Counted from the stretch's first letter, positions 27,531 through 37,198 are shown. The stretch is 64,000 nt of DNA from Bacillota bacterium (GCA_023228885.1 JALOAJ010000002.1:1-64000), one strand, 5' to 3'. Numbers and translations are program-made. The notes: a model not told the origin generated them from the letters alone.

Positions 27531-28844
27531 TTACTTTAGATTAAACCACGCATCAAGACCGGGATATTGCGCAACATCGCCGAGTTCTTCTTCTATTCTT
27601 ATAAGTTGATTATATTTTGCAACCCGGTCTGTTCGTGAAGGCGCGCCAGTTTTGATTTGCCCGGAGTTGGTTGCAACAGCAATGTCGGCAATTGTGGTAT
27701 CTTCAGTTTCGCCGCTCCTATGAGAAGTTACCGCAGTATATCCTGCACGATTTGCCATTTCAATCGATTCGAGCGTTTCGGTAAGTGTTCCGATTTGATT
27801 AACCTTAATAAGAATTGAATTTGCAACACCCAAGTCAATCCCTTTTTGCAGCCGCTCTGTATTTGTAACAAATAAGTCGTCACCAACAAGTTGTATTTTT
27901 TTGCCCAAAACCTTGGTCAGCATATCCCAAGCCTCCCAATCTTCTTCTGAAACGCCATCCTCCAATGAAATAATCGGGTATTTTTCCGCAAGCATTACCC
28001 AATAATCAACCAATTGTTGTTTTGTGTACATTATATCCGTTTTCCAGAAATAGTAGTTTCCTTCCTGCCCTTTCTTCTTTGCCGCTTCATACATTTCTGT
28101 GGCAGCCGCATCAATAGCTATTTTAAAATCTACTCCCGGCTTAAAACCTGCTTTTTCGATTGCCTCAATAATGATTTGTATAGCTTCTTCATCATTTTTC
28201 AAGTTCGGAGCAAAGCCGCCCTCATCGCCAACTGCGGTGCTGTAACCCTTTTCTTTTAACACGCTTTTTAAATTGTGGAAAACTTCCGCGCAATTTTTCA
28301 AAGCCTCTTTAAACGACTTAGCGCCAACCGGCATAATCATAAATTCTTGAATGTTAATGCTGTTGTCTGCATGCTCCCCGCCGTTTATTATGTTCATCAT
28401 CGGAACAGGCAGCACCTTTGCGTTGCAACCGCCGATATAGTTATAAAGCGACATTCCAAGCGCCTCTGCCGCCGCCTTTGCCACAGCAAGCGACACCCCC
28501 AAAATAGCGTTAGCGCCAAGTCTACCCTTGTTGGGAGTGCCATCAAGTTCTATCATAACTTTGTCAATATTGTTTTGTTCCAACACATTCATGCCGATAA
28601 CAGCGTCGGCAATTTCGGTATTTACATTCTTTACCGCCGTTAAAACGCCTTTTCCAAGATAACGCGTTTTATCATCATCTCTAAGCTCAATCGCCTCAAA
28701 AGCGCCGGTTGACGCGCCGGACGGAACTGCCGCCCTGCCAACAAACCCGCTTTCCGTCAAAACCTCAACCTCAATGGTAGGGTTACCTCTCGAATCAATA
28801 ATCTCTCTTGCTTTAACATCCTCAATCATAATTACCTGTTTCAT
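27531..28844 (-). CDS. eno: Enolase
   Basis: Converts 2-phosphoglycerate to phosphoenolpyruvate in glycolysis. 437 residues from the ATG at 28844, where GGAG is 6 nt upstream and the start MKQVIMIEDVKAREIIDSRG fits the family; longer in-frame readings add non-homologous residues. Conserved GASTGAFEA, GDEGGFAPN, SLEDGVSEEDW, GDDLFVTN and the signature ILIKVNQIGTLTET are present. Last gene of the pgk-tpiA-gpmI-eno set. Confidence 0.98.
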   Translation of the reverse strand: MKQVIMIEDVKAREIIDSRGNPTIEVEVLTESGFVGRAAVPSGASTGAFEAIELRDDDKTRYLGKGVLTAVKNVNTEIADAVIGMNVLEQNNIDKVMIELDGTPNKGRLGANAILGVSLAVAKAAAEALGMSLYNYIGGCNAKVLPVPMMNIINGGEHADNSINIQEFMIMPVGAKSFKEALKNCAEVFHNLKSVLKEKGYSTAVGDEGGFAPNLKNDEEAIQIIIEAIEKAGFKPGVDFKIAIDAAATEMYEAAKKKGQEGNYYFWKTDIMYTKQQLVDYWVMLAEKYPIISLEDGVSEEDWEAWDMLTKVLGKKIQLVGDDLFVTNTERLQKGIDLGVANSILIKVNQIGTLTETLESIEMANRAGYTAVTSHRSGETEDTTIADIAVATNSGQIKTGAPSRTDRVAKYNQLIRIEEELGDVAQYPGLDAWFNLK

Positions 28845-28934
28845 TCTAAACTCCATTCCTGCTGCGTGAAATAAGTCTGTGTCACACATGCATTTTTTAA
28901 TATAATATTTAAAGCACACCATCTTTAAAGCATG

Positions 28935-30452
28935 CTAAATTATCATGCTGTTCCCCGTCATTTCGGACGGAATATCAAGCCCCATTAAATGCAGCATGGT
29001 AGGCGCTAAATCGGCAAGTATCCCGCTTTTCTTAAGCTGCTTTTTTTCGCCGACCAATATAAGCGGCACCTTATTTGTTGAATGCGCCGTATGAATATTG
29101 CCATCATCCGAAAGCATTTGTTCAGCGTTTCCGTGGTCTGCCGTTATCAATGCAACGCCTTTTTGCGCAAGCACTTCGTCAACAACCTTGCCCACACATA
29201 CATCCACCGCTTCGACAGCTGACACAGCCGCATCAAAATTCCCTGTATGCCCCACCATATCACAATTAGCGTAATTTAAAATAATAACATCATACTTCTT
29301 TTCCCTAAGGCGGCGTATACATTCGTCTGTGACTTCATAAGCGCTCATTTCGGGCTTTAAATCGTAAGTCGCTACCTTAGGAGACGGAATCAACGCCCTG
29401 TCCTCGCCCTTAAAAACAGCCTCAATACCGCCGTTAAAGAAAAAAGTTACATGCGCATACTTTTCCGTTTCCGCAATTCTAAGCTGTTTAAACCCTTTTT
29501 GGCTAATATATTCACCGAAAGTATTAGTAAGGGATACCGGGCTAAAAGCAACCTCTACATTCGGCATACAAGCGTCATACTGGGTAAAGCAAACATAATG
29601 TGTGGGGAAATAGCCCTTTTCACGCTCAAACCCGCTAAAGTTTTCATCAACTATTGAGCGTGTTATTTCACGCGCCCTATCGGGGCGGAAATTGAAAAAT
29701 ATTACGCTGTCATTTTCGCTGATTTGGCTGCCCCCCTCAATAACAGCAGGAATAACAAATTCATCATTTACCCCTTGTTCATAAGATTGAGCAACCGCCT
29801 CGGCGGCATCTTTAAATTCAACGCCTTTTCCCAATACCATTGCATCGTAGCCTTTTTTTACTCTGTCCCACCTGTTATCACGGTCCATTGCATAGTATCT
29901 GCCCATAACAGTTGCAATCTTGCCCACACCGATTTTTATAATTTCCCCTTCAAGATCGTTGATGTACTCCAACCCCGATGTCGGCGGTACATCCCGACCA
30001 TCAAGCAGGCAGTGAATATACACATTTTTTAGGTTGTTTTTCTTGGCAAGTTCAAGCAACGCATAAAGATGGGTATTATGACTGTGCACGCCGCCGTCCG
30101 AAACAAGCCCGAGCAGATGCAACGATGAGTTGTTGGCTTTGCAATTTTCAATGGCGTCAATTAGCGTTTTGTTGCTAAAAAAATCCCCATCCTTTATGGA
30201 TTTTGATATTCTCGTAAGTTCTTGATATACAATACGCCCTGCGCCGATATTGGTGTGCCCGACTTCGGAATTTCCCATCTGCCCATCGGGAAGCCCCACA
30301 TCAGCCCCACTGCAGCTTATAACGCTGTGCTGCCACTTGTCAACAAGCGAATCCATATTGGGTGTTTTGGCATATGCAACAGCGTTTCCCGTCTTTTTGT
30401 CCGACAATCCGTATCCGTCTAAAATTAGAAGTGCCAATGGTCCGTTTTTCAT
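28935..30452 (-). CDS. gpmI: 2,3-bisphosphoglycerate-independent phosphoglycerate mutase
   Basis: Metal-dependent mutase interconverting 3- and 2-phosphoglycerate. 505 residues from the ATG at 30452 (GGAG 6 nt upstream); an in-frame ATG four codons earlier is less well placed. Motifs: LLILDGYGLS, nucleophile Ser in QMGNSEVGHTNIGAGR, HCLLDGRDVPP, RYYAMDRDNRWDR, NYANCDMVGHTG, TADHGNAEQM. It lies 13 nt after tpiA. Confidence 0.98.
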   Translation of the reverse strand: MKNGPLALLILDGYGLSDKKTGNAVAYAKTPNMDSLVDKWQHSVISCSGADVGLPDGQMGNSEVGHTNIGAGRIVYQELTRISKSIKDGDFFSNKTLIDAIENCKANNSSLHLLGLVSDGGVHSHNTHLYALLELAKKNNLKNVYIHCLLDGRDVPPTSGLEYINDLEGEIIKIGVGKIATVMGRYYAMDRDNRWDRVKKGYDAMVLGKGVEFKDAAEAVAQSYEQGVNDEFVIPAVIEGGSQISENDSVIFFNFRPDRAREITRSIVDENFSGFEREKGYFPTHYVCFTQYDACMPNVEVAFSPVSLTNTFGEYISQKGFKQLRIAETEKYAHVTFFFNGGIEAVFKGEDRALIPSPKVATYDLKPEMSAYEVTDECIRRLREKKYDVIILNYANCDMVGHTGNFDAAVSAVEAVDVCVGKVVDEVLAQKGVALITADHGNAEQMLSDDGNIHTAHSTNKVPLILVGEKKQLKKSGILADLAPTMLHLMGLDIPSEMTGNSMII

Positions 30453-30465
30453 ATTAAGCTCCATA

Positions 30466-31221
30466 TTATCCGTTAAAATTTGTTATTACAGAAAAGTCCC
30501 CTGCCTTCAATGACGCTCCGCCTATTAAACCGCCATCAATATCCGGCATGGATAAAAGCTGTGCGGCATTTTTCGCGTTCATACTGCCGCCGTATTGAAT
30601 ACGAACTAAATCAGCCGTTTCACTATCGTATAACTCACCGATAACGGTTCGAATCACCTTACAAACATCATTTGCTTGCTGTTCGGTTGCGGTTTTACCT
30701 GTGCCGATTGCCCAAATGGGCTCGTATGCTATAATTATTTTTTTTACATCCTCTTTGCTTATTCCGTTGCACGCAATTATCACCTGAGAACGCACAAGTT
30801 CTTCCGTAATACCTTGCTCACGCTGCTGCAAGCTTTCGCCACAACAAACAATAGGAACAAGACCTTTTGAAAGCGCAGTAGTAACCTTTTTGTTCACCGT
30901 TTCATCCGTTTCGCCAAAATACTGCCTTCTTTCGGAATGCCCGACAATAACATACTTAACCCCCAACCCTAAAAGCATATCAGCAGAAACCTCGCCCGTA
31001 AAAGCGCCGCTTTGCTCGTAATGCATATTTTGCGCGCCCACAACTATGTTCGTGTTTTGCGTAAGCTCAACCGCAAGCGCAAGAGAGGTGTACGGCGTGC
31101 AAATAATAACATCTGATTTTGCATCCTTTACAGCACCAATCAACTCACTTATGAGCTGTCTTGTTTCTTCCGGGGTTTTATTCATTTTCCAATTCCCTGC
31201 TATAACCTTTTTTCTTGACAT
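30466..31221 (-). CDS. tpiA: Triosephosphate isomerase
   Basis: 251 residues. Opens RKKVIAGNWKMNKT; catalytic His in VGHSERRQYFGE and catalytic Glu in AYEPIWAIGTGKTA; phosphate loop GGASLKAGDF. Interconverts dihydroxyacetone phosphate and glyceraldehyde 3-phosphate. Middle of the glycolytic run, 33 nt after pgk. Confidence 0.99.
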   Translation of the reverse strand: MSRKKVIAGNWKMNKTPEETRQLISELIGAVKDAKSDVIICTPYTSLALAVELTQNTNIVVGAQNMHYEQSGAFTGEVSADMLLGLGVKYVIVGHSERRQYFGETDETVNKKVTTALSKGLVPIVCCGESLQQREQGITEELVRSQVIIACNGISKEDVKKIIIAYEPIWAIGTGKTATEQQANDVCKVIRTVIGELYDSETADLVRIQYGGSMNAKNAAQLLSMPDIDGGLIGGASLKAGDFSVITNFNG

Positions 31222-31254
31222 TTTGTCACTTTCCTTTCAGGTGCAAAATTATTA

Positions 31255-32439
31255 TTACTTATCATCGAGGCATGCAATACCCGGCAGTTCTTTCCCTTCA
31301 AGCAATTCAAGCGATGCGCCGCCGCCTGTGGAGATATGCGTCATTTTAGAAGAAAACCCAAGAGTCTCAACAGCCGCAACTGAATCCCCGCCGCCGATAA
31401 TTGTTATTCCTATAACATTTGAAACCGCTTCGGCAACCTTTTTGGTTCCGTTTGCAAAACGCTCAAATTCAAAAACGCCCATAGGACCATTCCAAATTAC
31501 AGTTTTACTTTTTGCTATCTCAGATGAAAAAAGTTTCACTGTTTCTTCCCCGATGTCCAACCCCATCCAACCGTCCGGTATGCCGTCGGATGGCACAGTT
31601 TTTTTGTCCGAATCAGCCTTAAACTCCGTTGCAACAACATTATCAACAGGCAGTACCAGTTTAACGCCTTTATCTTCCGCCTTTTTAACAAGATTTTTTG
31701 CAAGTTCAATTTTATCGTCCTCGCAAATAGATGTTCCAATATTTCGACCCTGTGCCTTAAAAAAGGTGTATGCCATGCCGCCGCCGATTAAGAGGGTGTC
31801 AACCTTGTCTATTAAATTTTCAATCACACCTATTTTGTCCGACACTTTTGCGCCGCCTAAAATTGCAACAAAGGGCCGCAAGGGGTTTGAAAGCGCCTCA
31901 CCCATTATTTCGATTTCTTTTTGAATAAGAAACCCGCACACCGAAGGCAAATAGTCTGCAACGCCGGCAGTTGATGCATGTGCTCTGTGCGCCGTTCCAA
32001 ATGCATCGTTTACAAATATATCGGCAAAGGATGCCAAGCCTTTTGCAAAGTCGGGATTGTTTTTTTCTTCTTCTGCATGAAACCTTACATTTTCAAGCAA
32101 CATTATATCTCCATCTTTTAAACCGGATGCAAGTGATTTGGCATTTTCACCAATAACATCGGTTGCCATCTTAACTTCCTTACCAAGCTTTTCAGATAGC
32201 CTTTTTGCAACAGGTTCCAAACTGTATTTCATGTTGAATTCGCCTTTTGGTCTGCCCAAATGCGAGCATAAAATTACCTTCGCATTGTTTTCAACCAAGT
32301 ATTGTATTGTAGGCAAAGCCCCCGTTATTCTGTTTTCATTTGTTATTTCTTTGTTTTCATTGAGCGGAACATTAAAGTCGCATCTAACCAGAACCCTTTT
32401 ACCATTGACATCTATATCCCTAATTGTCTTTTTGCCCAA
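31255..32439 (-). CDS. pgk: Phosphoglycerate kinase
   Basis: 394 residues. Substrate-binding RVLVRCDFNVPL near the N-terminus, CSHLGRPKG, the AILGGAKVSDKIGVI segment and the nucleotide loop GGGDSVAAVE. Makes ATP from 1,3-bisphosphoglycerate. TTG start at 32439 behind AGGAAGG. First gene of the operon, with its promoter 44-71 nt upstream. gapA, usually adjacent, is 20 kb away on the other strand. Confidence 0.98.
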   Translation of the reverse strand: MGKKTIRDIDVNGKRVLVRCDFNVPLNENKEITNENRITGALPTIQYLVENNAKVILCSHLGRPKGEFNMKYSLEPVAKRLSEKLGKEVKMATDVIGENAKSLASGLKDGDIMLLENVRFHAEEEKNNPDFAKGLASFADIFVNDAFGTAHRAHASTAGVADYLPSVCGFLIQKEIEIMGEALSNPLRPFVAILGGAKVSDKIGVIENLIDKVDTLLIGGGMAYTFFKAQGRNIGTSICEDDKIELAKNLVKKAEDKGVKLVLPVDNVVATEFKADSDKKTVPSDGIPDGWMGLDIGEETVKLFSSEIAKSKTVIWNGPMGVFEFERFANGTKKVAEAVSNVIGITIIGGGDSVAAVETLGFSSKMTHISTGGGASLELLEGKELPGIACLDDK

Positions 32440-32482
32440 AGTAAAACGCCTTCCTTTCTTTTTGGTTTATCAAACCATTTCT

Positions 32483-32510
32483 ATTATCAGCTTAGAACAT
32501 TTTAACTCAA
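32483..32510 (-). promoter_or_regulatory. Promoter of the pgk-tpiA-gpmI-eno operon
   Basis: Minus strand TTGAGT (32510-32505), 16-nt spacer, GATAAT (32488-32483). Good fit to sigma A. Confidence 0.6.
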
Positions 32511-32523
32511 ATGACAGATATTA

Positions 32524-33189
32524 TCAAGGATTTTTTAAAAGTTTTTCAATAATTTTATAAATCATCTTACTTGCTTGAGCACGGGTTGCCACATCTGTTG
32601 GTTTAAAATAATTGCTTTCATCGCCGCTGATTACATTGTTTTGGTAAAGAATTGCAACAGAATTTTTGGCATATTCTTCAATATCTTTTGCATCCAAAAA
32701 AGCCGGCTCGGCTCCGTTTTCATAGCTTACACCGCACTTTTTTGCGGCTTCATGCAATAAAACCGCCATTTGTTGCCGTTGCAAGGGCATGTCCGGTCCA
32801 AATTTGGTTTCGCTTATTCCCGCTGTAATACTTAGGCTGCTTGCACTTGCCACATACGGATAAAACCAACTGTTTATTGGTACATCATCAAAGGCACACT
32901 TCGCATCTGCATCGTATAAGCCAAAAGCAAGAATCAATATTTTTGTAAATTGCGCCCTTGTTATCTGGGTGTCAGGATAAAAAAGACCTTCGTTTCCCGA
33001 TATAATGCCATATTTTGATAAATAAGATATTTCTGCCGCTGCCCAATGGTTATCGTCAACATCGACAAAAACACAGCTGTCATAAGCAGCATTATTGCCG
33101 AAATAATTATTTAAAATATTTTCCTCGCAATGCGCGCCTTTAAAAAGCAATAAAAAGACTACAACTAAAACTGTTCTTTTAAATTTCAT
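32524..33189 (-). CDS. SLH-domain surface protein (three SLH repeats)
   Basis: 221 residues: signal peptide (MKFKRTVLVVVFLLLFKGA, cleaved near residue 20) and then only three S-layer homology repeats, starting at about FVDVDDNHWAAAEISYLSK, FDDVPINSWFYPYVASAS and FLDAKDIEEYAKNSVAILY. SLH domains tether proteins to pyruvylated cell-wall polymers. With no other domain, it may coat the wall or serve as an adaptor. Three nt separate it from the upstream Pro-rich protein gene. Confidence 0.9.
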   Translation of the reverse strand: MKFKRTVLVVVFLLLFKGAHCEENILNNYFGNNAAYDSCVFVDVDDNHWAAAEISYLSKYGIISGNEGLFYPDTQITRAQFTKILILAFGLYDADAKCAFDDVPINSWFYPYVASASSLSITAGISETKFGPDMPLQRQQMAVLLHEAAKKCGVSYENGAEPAFLDAKDIEEYAKNSVAILYQNNVISGDESNYFKPTDVATRAQASKMIYKIIEKLLKNP

Positions 33190-33192
33190 AAG

Positions 33193-33834
33193 CTAAATAC
33201 CATCGATTATTCCATCGTCCGGTATGTCGGGCAATGAATTAGGAGCATCCTGCTTTTTTTCGGGTGGAGCGTCAGGTTGTTGCGGCTTGGTGTCGCTTTG
33301 ATTTTTGTTTTCAGTTGGCGTAGTATTTTCATTCGGCTTTGTAGTGCTTGGCGTTTCAGGTTTTTGTGTTGTTGTATCAGGCTCTTTTGGTTTAGTTGCG
33401 GAAGGCTTTTGGGTTTCTGTCCCCGTGGTGGGAGCGCCTGAATCATTCGGTTTTGGTGTTGTTTGCTTGGGCGCCGTATCATTTTGAACAGGAGGCGGTG
33501 AACCCAATGGTATGTTACCGCTTCTTGCTTCCGCCAAAGCCTTGTATTTTTCAACTTGGGAATTTAAATATTCATTTTCCTCCCTAAGCGCATCAACCAA
33601 TTGCTGCAACTCGATAACATCCTCAGGGAGGTCGGATTTAAACGCATCGGCAGGAATATCCATACCTAACCCATCTAACTCAGCATTTTTGTTTTTGGGT
33701 GGTGCAATTATATTATATGTGACAATGAAAGATAGGAAAAAAATTGCAACAAGCAGCACTATTGCAAGCAAAATATATTTTATATTCTTTTTTCTGTCTT
33801 TTCCTCCACCGGCAGGATAATAAACCTTTCTCAT
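33193..33834 (-). CDS. Membrane protein with coiled coil and Pro/Thr-rich tail
   Basis: 213 residues from the ATG at 33834, chosen because GGAGG lies 5 nt upstream. Basic cytoplasmic start (GGGKDRKKNIKY), one membrane helix (about 21-43), a short coiled coil (VIELQQLVDALREENEYLNS) and a long low-complexity tail of Thr, Pro, Lys, Gln repeats that would cross the cell wall. No known domain. It precedes the three-SLH protein, so it may be part of an envelope structure; that is a guess from position. Confidence 0.75.
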   Translation of the reverse strand: MRKVYYPAGGGKDRKKNIKYILLAIVLLVAIFFLSFIVTYNIIAPPKNKNAELDGLGMDIPADAFKSDLPEDVIELQQLVDALREENEYLNSQVEKYKALAEARSGNIPLGSPPPVQNDTAPKQTTPKPNDSGAPTTGTETQKPSATKPKEPDTTTQKPETPSTTKPNENTTPTENKNQSDTKPQQPDAPPEKKQDAPNSLPDIPDDGIIDGI

Positions 33835-33889
33835 ATTAACCTCCATTTAAATTTTATTTATTTGCTCTGGTGCACGATATATCTTTCAT

Positions 33890-33972
33890 GCGCCTACGGG
33901 CGCGGGTCTTAATGTAATCTATCTTGAAATTCGCCTACGCTCATTATAACATAATTTGATTGTATCTGTAAA
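33890..33972 (-). promoter_or_regulatory. Promoter and leader of the Pro-rich/SLH gene pair
   Basis: Minus strand TTTACA (33972-33967), 18-nt spacer, TATAAT (33948-33943). The ~100-nt leader holds a small GC hairpin GCGCC-TACG-GGCGC (33890-33903) and two copies of CGCCTACG (33891-33898 and 33932-33939, plus-strand reading). The rest of this 249-nt gap shows only the promoter of the next plus-strand gene. Confidence 0.45.
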
Positions 33973-34037
33973 TAGGATTGCTTTAACAAGCAAAAACAAA
34001 ATTGTGTTAAAATGTGCTTTATATTTGTAATGTATTA

Positions 34038-34046
34038 TGCTATAAT
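34038..34046 (+). promoter_or_regulatory. Extended -10 promoter of the 108-residue lipoprotein gene
   Basis: TGCTATAAT, 37 nt before the ATG; no convincing -35. Confidence 0.5.
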
Positions 34047-34083
34047 AAATATCAAAGCGGTTTTATAACAGGAGGGTTACTTT

Positions 34084-34410
34084 ATGGTCAAAATTATTTT
34101 TTTAGTTTTATCTTTCACCTTGGTATTTTCGGCCTGCGGCAAAAAGAAAGGGCCCGAAAACAACATCGTTACTCCACCGTCAGCGCCGCCACAAGCTGTT
34201 GAGCCATCAGAGCAAAGAGATAAGACGGAACAAAAGCCTGATGAAAAACAAGACAGCGCCAAAAGCGATGACAACAAAATGGATTTTCAACAATTCCAAC
34301 AAAAAGTGGATGAATTTAATACCACAAAAGACGAAGCCAAGCGTGAAGAACTGCGTTTGGAGCTGGAAAAGTTTTTAGAGCAGGCGGATAGCAGCAAACA
34401 AACTCCATAA
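34084..34410 (+). CDS. Small charged lipoprotein
   Basis: 108 residues. Signal peptide with lipobox (LVFSACG, Cys at residue 18), then a short linker and a highly charged, mostly helical region rich in Lys, Glu, Asp and Gln. No known domain. ATG with GGAGGG 7 nt upstream. Single plus-strand gene that ends 18 nt before the converging phosphoglucomutase gene, with no clear terminator between. Confidence 0.75.
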   Translation: MVKIIFLVLSFTLVFSACGKKKGPENNIVTPPSAPPQAVEPSEQRDKTEQKPDEKQDSAKSDDNKMDFQQFQQKVDEFNTTKDEAKREELRLELEKFLEQADSSKQTP

Positions 34411-34428
34411 AGCCTTGATTATGTTATA

Positions 34429-36162
34429 CTATATAAAACCATCCAAATAATTATTAACTGCATTTATTGTGTTCTCTAAAAGGTGGTTTGTTTTCTTGTG
34501 CGTTTGTCCCTCTGCAAGAAAATAAAACTTGATTTTCGGTTCGGTTCCCGACGGGCGAACAGCAATGTCAATCCCATCGGACAATTCAAAATATAAAACA
34601 TCCGAAGTTGCCAAATCAAGCTTATTTAGCTCATCCTTTTTGGGAGTGTATCTAACGCCTTTTTTATAATCTCTGATTGCAAGCACCCTAAAGTCACCTA
34701 TGCCTTCGGGCGGGTTATCACGAAGCTTGCACATAAGATTTTTCATTTTTGCAACCCCATCTATTCCTTCCATTGTAATGCTGATGGTCTTTTCCGCGAA
34801 CACACCGTATTTTTCATATAAATCGCCCATCATATTAAATAAGGTTTTCCCTGTTTTATCGTAATATGCCGCCATCTCCGCAATCAACATGCTTGCTACA
34901 ACCGCATCTTTATCGCGCGCGTGGGTTCCGGCAAGATAGCCGTAGCTTTCTTCAAACCCGAAAATGAACTGATAATCATTTGTTCTTTCAAATGATAAAA
35001 TCAACTCGCCAAAAAATTTAAAACCCGTCAGTGTTTTAAAAAGCTTAACATCAAGCTGTTTACATATGGCATCTACCATTTTTGTCGATACAATGGTTGA
35101 AATTATTGCCGCATTTTTTGGCAATATTCCATTTGCTTTCCGCTCGGTTAAAATGTAATGCGTAAGCAGCGCCCCCACCTGATTTCCGGATAAAGCCGCA
35201 TATTCACCATTATTGTCACGCACAACAACGCCAACACGATCCCCATCAGGGTCTGTGCCAATTATCAAATCTGCTTCTTTTTTCTTTGCAAGCGAAATTG
35301 CAAGCTCAAAGCTATCCTTTTCTTCCGGGTTTGGTGAATGTACTGTTGGAAATGCGCCATTGGGCAATTCTTGTTCGGGTACAACAAACACATTGTTAAA
35401 ACCTGCGTTTTTGAGCGCTTTGCGGACAAGAATATTCCCCGCCCCGTGGAGCGGGGTGTAAACAAGCTTATAGTCTTTTGAACAGCCCTCAGCCGCTTTA
35501 TTTATCGTTTGTTGGCTAACCGCTTTAAGATAGGCACTATCAACATCTTCCCCTATTGTTGTTAAAAGACCGCTTTTAAACACCCATTCTTTATCCAACA
35601 CTTTAGGTGAAAACATTTCAACCTTGTTAATCATTTCAAGCATGGAATCGGAAACAATAGGCGGAATTTGCCCGCCGTCCTCCCAATATACTTTATAACC
35701 GTTATAGTTTGCCGGGTTGTGGGATGCAGTAATATTTATACCAGCAATGCAGCCCAAATGCCGAACCGCAAATGACAGCTCAGGCGTTGGACGCAAACTT
35801 TCAAAAAGAAACGCATTTATACCGTTTGCCACAAGCACGGATGCCGCCTCAAAAGCAAATTCGTCGGAAAAATGCCTGCAATCATATGCTATTGCCACGC
35901 CGCGTTTTTTCCCGTCCTGCTGTGCATGCAAGCAAATATAGTTTGCAATTCCTTGGGTGGCTCTTTGAACAACATATTTGTTCATACGGTTCGTTCCCGC
36001 TCCGATTATCCCCCTAAGGCCGCCGGTTCCGAACTCCAAGTGCTTTGAAAATCGTTCTTTAATTTCCTCTAAATTATTTTCAATTGAAGTTAACTCTTTT
36101 TTAGTGTTATCATCTGCAATATCGCTTTTTAACCACTTTTGGTATTCGTCTAAAAAATTCAT
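34429..36162 (-). CDS. pgcA: Phospho-sugar mutase (phosphoglucomutase/phosphomannomutase, PgcA type)
   Basis: 577 residues from the ATG at 36162 (GGAAGG upstream). Alpha-D-phosphohexomutase family: FGTGGLRGIIGAGTNRMN, phosphoserine loop ITASHNPANYNGYKVYW, metal loop GTDPDGDRVGV, sugar loop FGFEESYGY and phosphate loop RPSGTEPKIKFY. Interconverts glucose 1- and 6-phosphate, feeding wall polymer and glycolipid synthesis. Length matches Bacillus PgcA. Confidence 0.95.
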   Translation of the reverse strand: MNFLDEYQKWLKSDIADDNTKKELTSIENNLEEIKERFSKHLEFGTGGLRGIIGAGTNRMNKYVVQRATQGIANYICLHAQQDGKKRGVAIAYDCRHFSDEFAFEAASVLVANGINAFLFESLRPTPELSFAVRHLGCIAGINITASHNPANYNGYKVYWEDGGQIPPIVSDSMLEMINKVEMFSPKVLDKEWVFKSGLLTTIGEDVDSAYLKAVSQQTINKAAEGCSKDYKLVYTPLHGAGNILVRKALKNAGFNNVFVVPEQELPNGAFPTVHSPNPEEKDSFELAISLAKKKEADLIIGTDPDGDRVGVVVRDNNGEYAALSGNQVGALLTHYILTERKANGILPKNAAIISTIVSTKMVDAICKQLDVKLFKTLTGFKFFGELILSFERTNDYQFIFGFEESYGYLAGTHARDKDAVVASMLIAEMAAYYDKTGKTLFNMMGDLYEKYGVFAEKTISITMEGIDGVAKMKNLMCKLRDNPPEGIGDFRVLAIRDYKKGVRYTPKKDELNKLDLATSDVLYFELSDGIDIAVRPSGTEPKIKFYFLAEGQTHKKTNHLLENTINAVNNYLDGFI

Positions 36163-36220
36163 AATGCCCTTCCATTCTATCTGTTTTGTAAGCAAAAAAC
36201 CGAATAAATATGCCTTGCTT

Positions 36221-36478
36221 TTATTCGATTATCTCGCCATCTACTGTTGCAAAAAGACGAAGCTCTTTTTCGTTTAACATGATTGTTACAACATAAATGT
36301 TATCACTTTTCAAGGTTTTTTCAATACTTGTTATTTTTGCATCGGGATATTTTTGCAATACTGTTTGCTCAAAAGCTGTTACATCTAATTGAGCATTTTT
36401 TTTAAAACTAAAGACTATTGCCGCCGTTACCGTTGCAATTATACCCAAACCTGCAAACATTTTTAGTTTTTTTGACAA
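36221..36478 (-). CDS. Small membrane-anchored PepSY-like protein
   Basis: 85 residues from a TTG at 36478 with AAGGAGG 6 nt upstream (an earlier ATG has no such site). One N-terminal membrane helix (about residues 8-24), then about 55 residues with the strand-helix-strand look of PepSY-type domains (FEQTVLQKYPDAKITSIEK and LFATVDGEIIE). Function unknown. It lies 58 nt upstream of the phosphoglucomutase gene. Confidence 0.65.
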   Translation of the reverse strand: MSKKLKMFAGLGIIATVTAAIVFSFKKNAQLDVTAFEQTVLQKYPDAKITSIEKTLKSDNIYVVTIMLNEKELRLFATVDGEIIE

Positions 36479-36556
36479 TTTTAGCCTCCTTGTCAGCAAA
36501 TATATTCTGCACATATATAGTATTATCATAAGTGTGCATAATAATCAAGACAGGGC

Positions 36557-37198
36557 TTATTTATACTGGCTTAAAAAATATGATTTTTTCAATATTTTTT
36601 CGTCCTCGTATGCTTTTTTCATAGTTTTGACTATTTTGGTGTCTGCCCCTTGTTCCTTTAAGCCCAACTCTAACTTTTTTAATATCTCAGAAACCGCGCC
36701 ATCACATTCACTTTCCAGCGCGGCCACTTTCTTAATATACGAGGCTATAAGCTTATTTTTTTCAGTTGCCCCCTTTTTTTCTTTTAAAAAAGCTGCATAA
36801 TCTGATTTTGCTTGCCGTTCAAGGCTGCCAAGTTTTCCAATATATGTTGCTTTTAATAAGTATAATTGTTCGGTACTTTGTTTAATTAGGTCGCTCACGC
36901 TATTCAAAGACTCATCAGTTTCAATTTCATCGTTTTGCTCGTTTAATAATTTAAGCGCTTCCTCCGGTGTAGTTTCGCCACGCCTTATCTCTTCTTCTTC
37001 TTCATGAGAAAAGTCGCGGATAACACTTCCGCCATGTTCCTCAACTTGAATTTCAGCAACTCTTTTGTTTTTATTTATTTTTTCTGTCAACTCTTGTTTT
37101 GAGTATCTAAGCGCGGTTGCAACCGACATTATATTGTTTTTTTGCCACATAAATAAAACAGTAGAAACTGCCATAAGTATAATTAAAAGAAAAGCCAA
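36557..37198 (-). CDS. Hypothetical membrane-anchored coiled-coil protein
   Basis: 213 residues as read from TTG at 37198. One N-terminal membrane helix, then a highly charged helical region (EEEEEIRRGETTPEEALKLL and several Glu/Lys heptads) predicted as coiled coil. I recognise no family; a distant SpoIIIAH-like role cannot be excluded. The start is doubtful: an in-frame ATT at 37210 gives MKKFLAFLLIILM, a far more normal membrane-anchor start, and GGGGAAGTGA lies 6 nt before it. Confidence 0.65.
   Translation of the reverse strand: MAFLLIILMAVSTVLFMWQKNNIMSVATALRYSKQELTEKINKNKRVAEIQVEEHGGSVIRDFSHEEEEEIRRGETTPEEALKLLNEQNDEIETDESLNSVSDLIKQSTEQLYLLKATYIGKLGSLERQAKSDYAAFLKEKKGATEKNKLIASYIKKVAALESECDGAVSEILKKLELGLKEQGADTKIVKTMKKAYEDEKILKKSYFLSQYK

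Noticed and set aside
33396..33820. Plus-strand and second minus-strand ORFs over the Pro-rich gene
   Set aside because: Shadow frames of a low-complexity Pro/Thr region; the 33193-33834 frame has a signal anchor and a good ribosome binding site.
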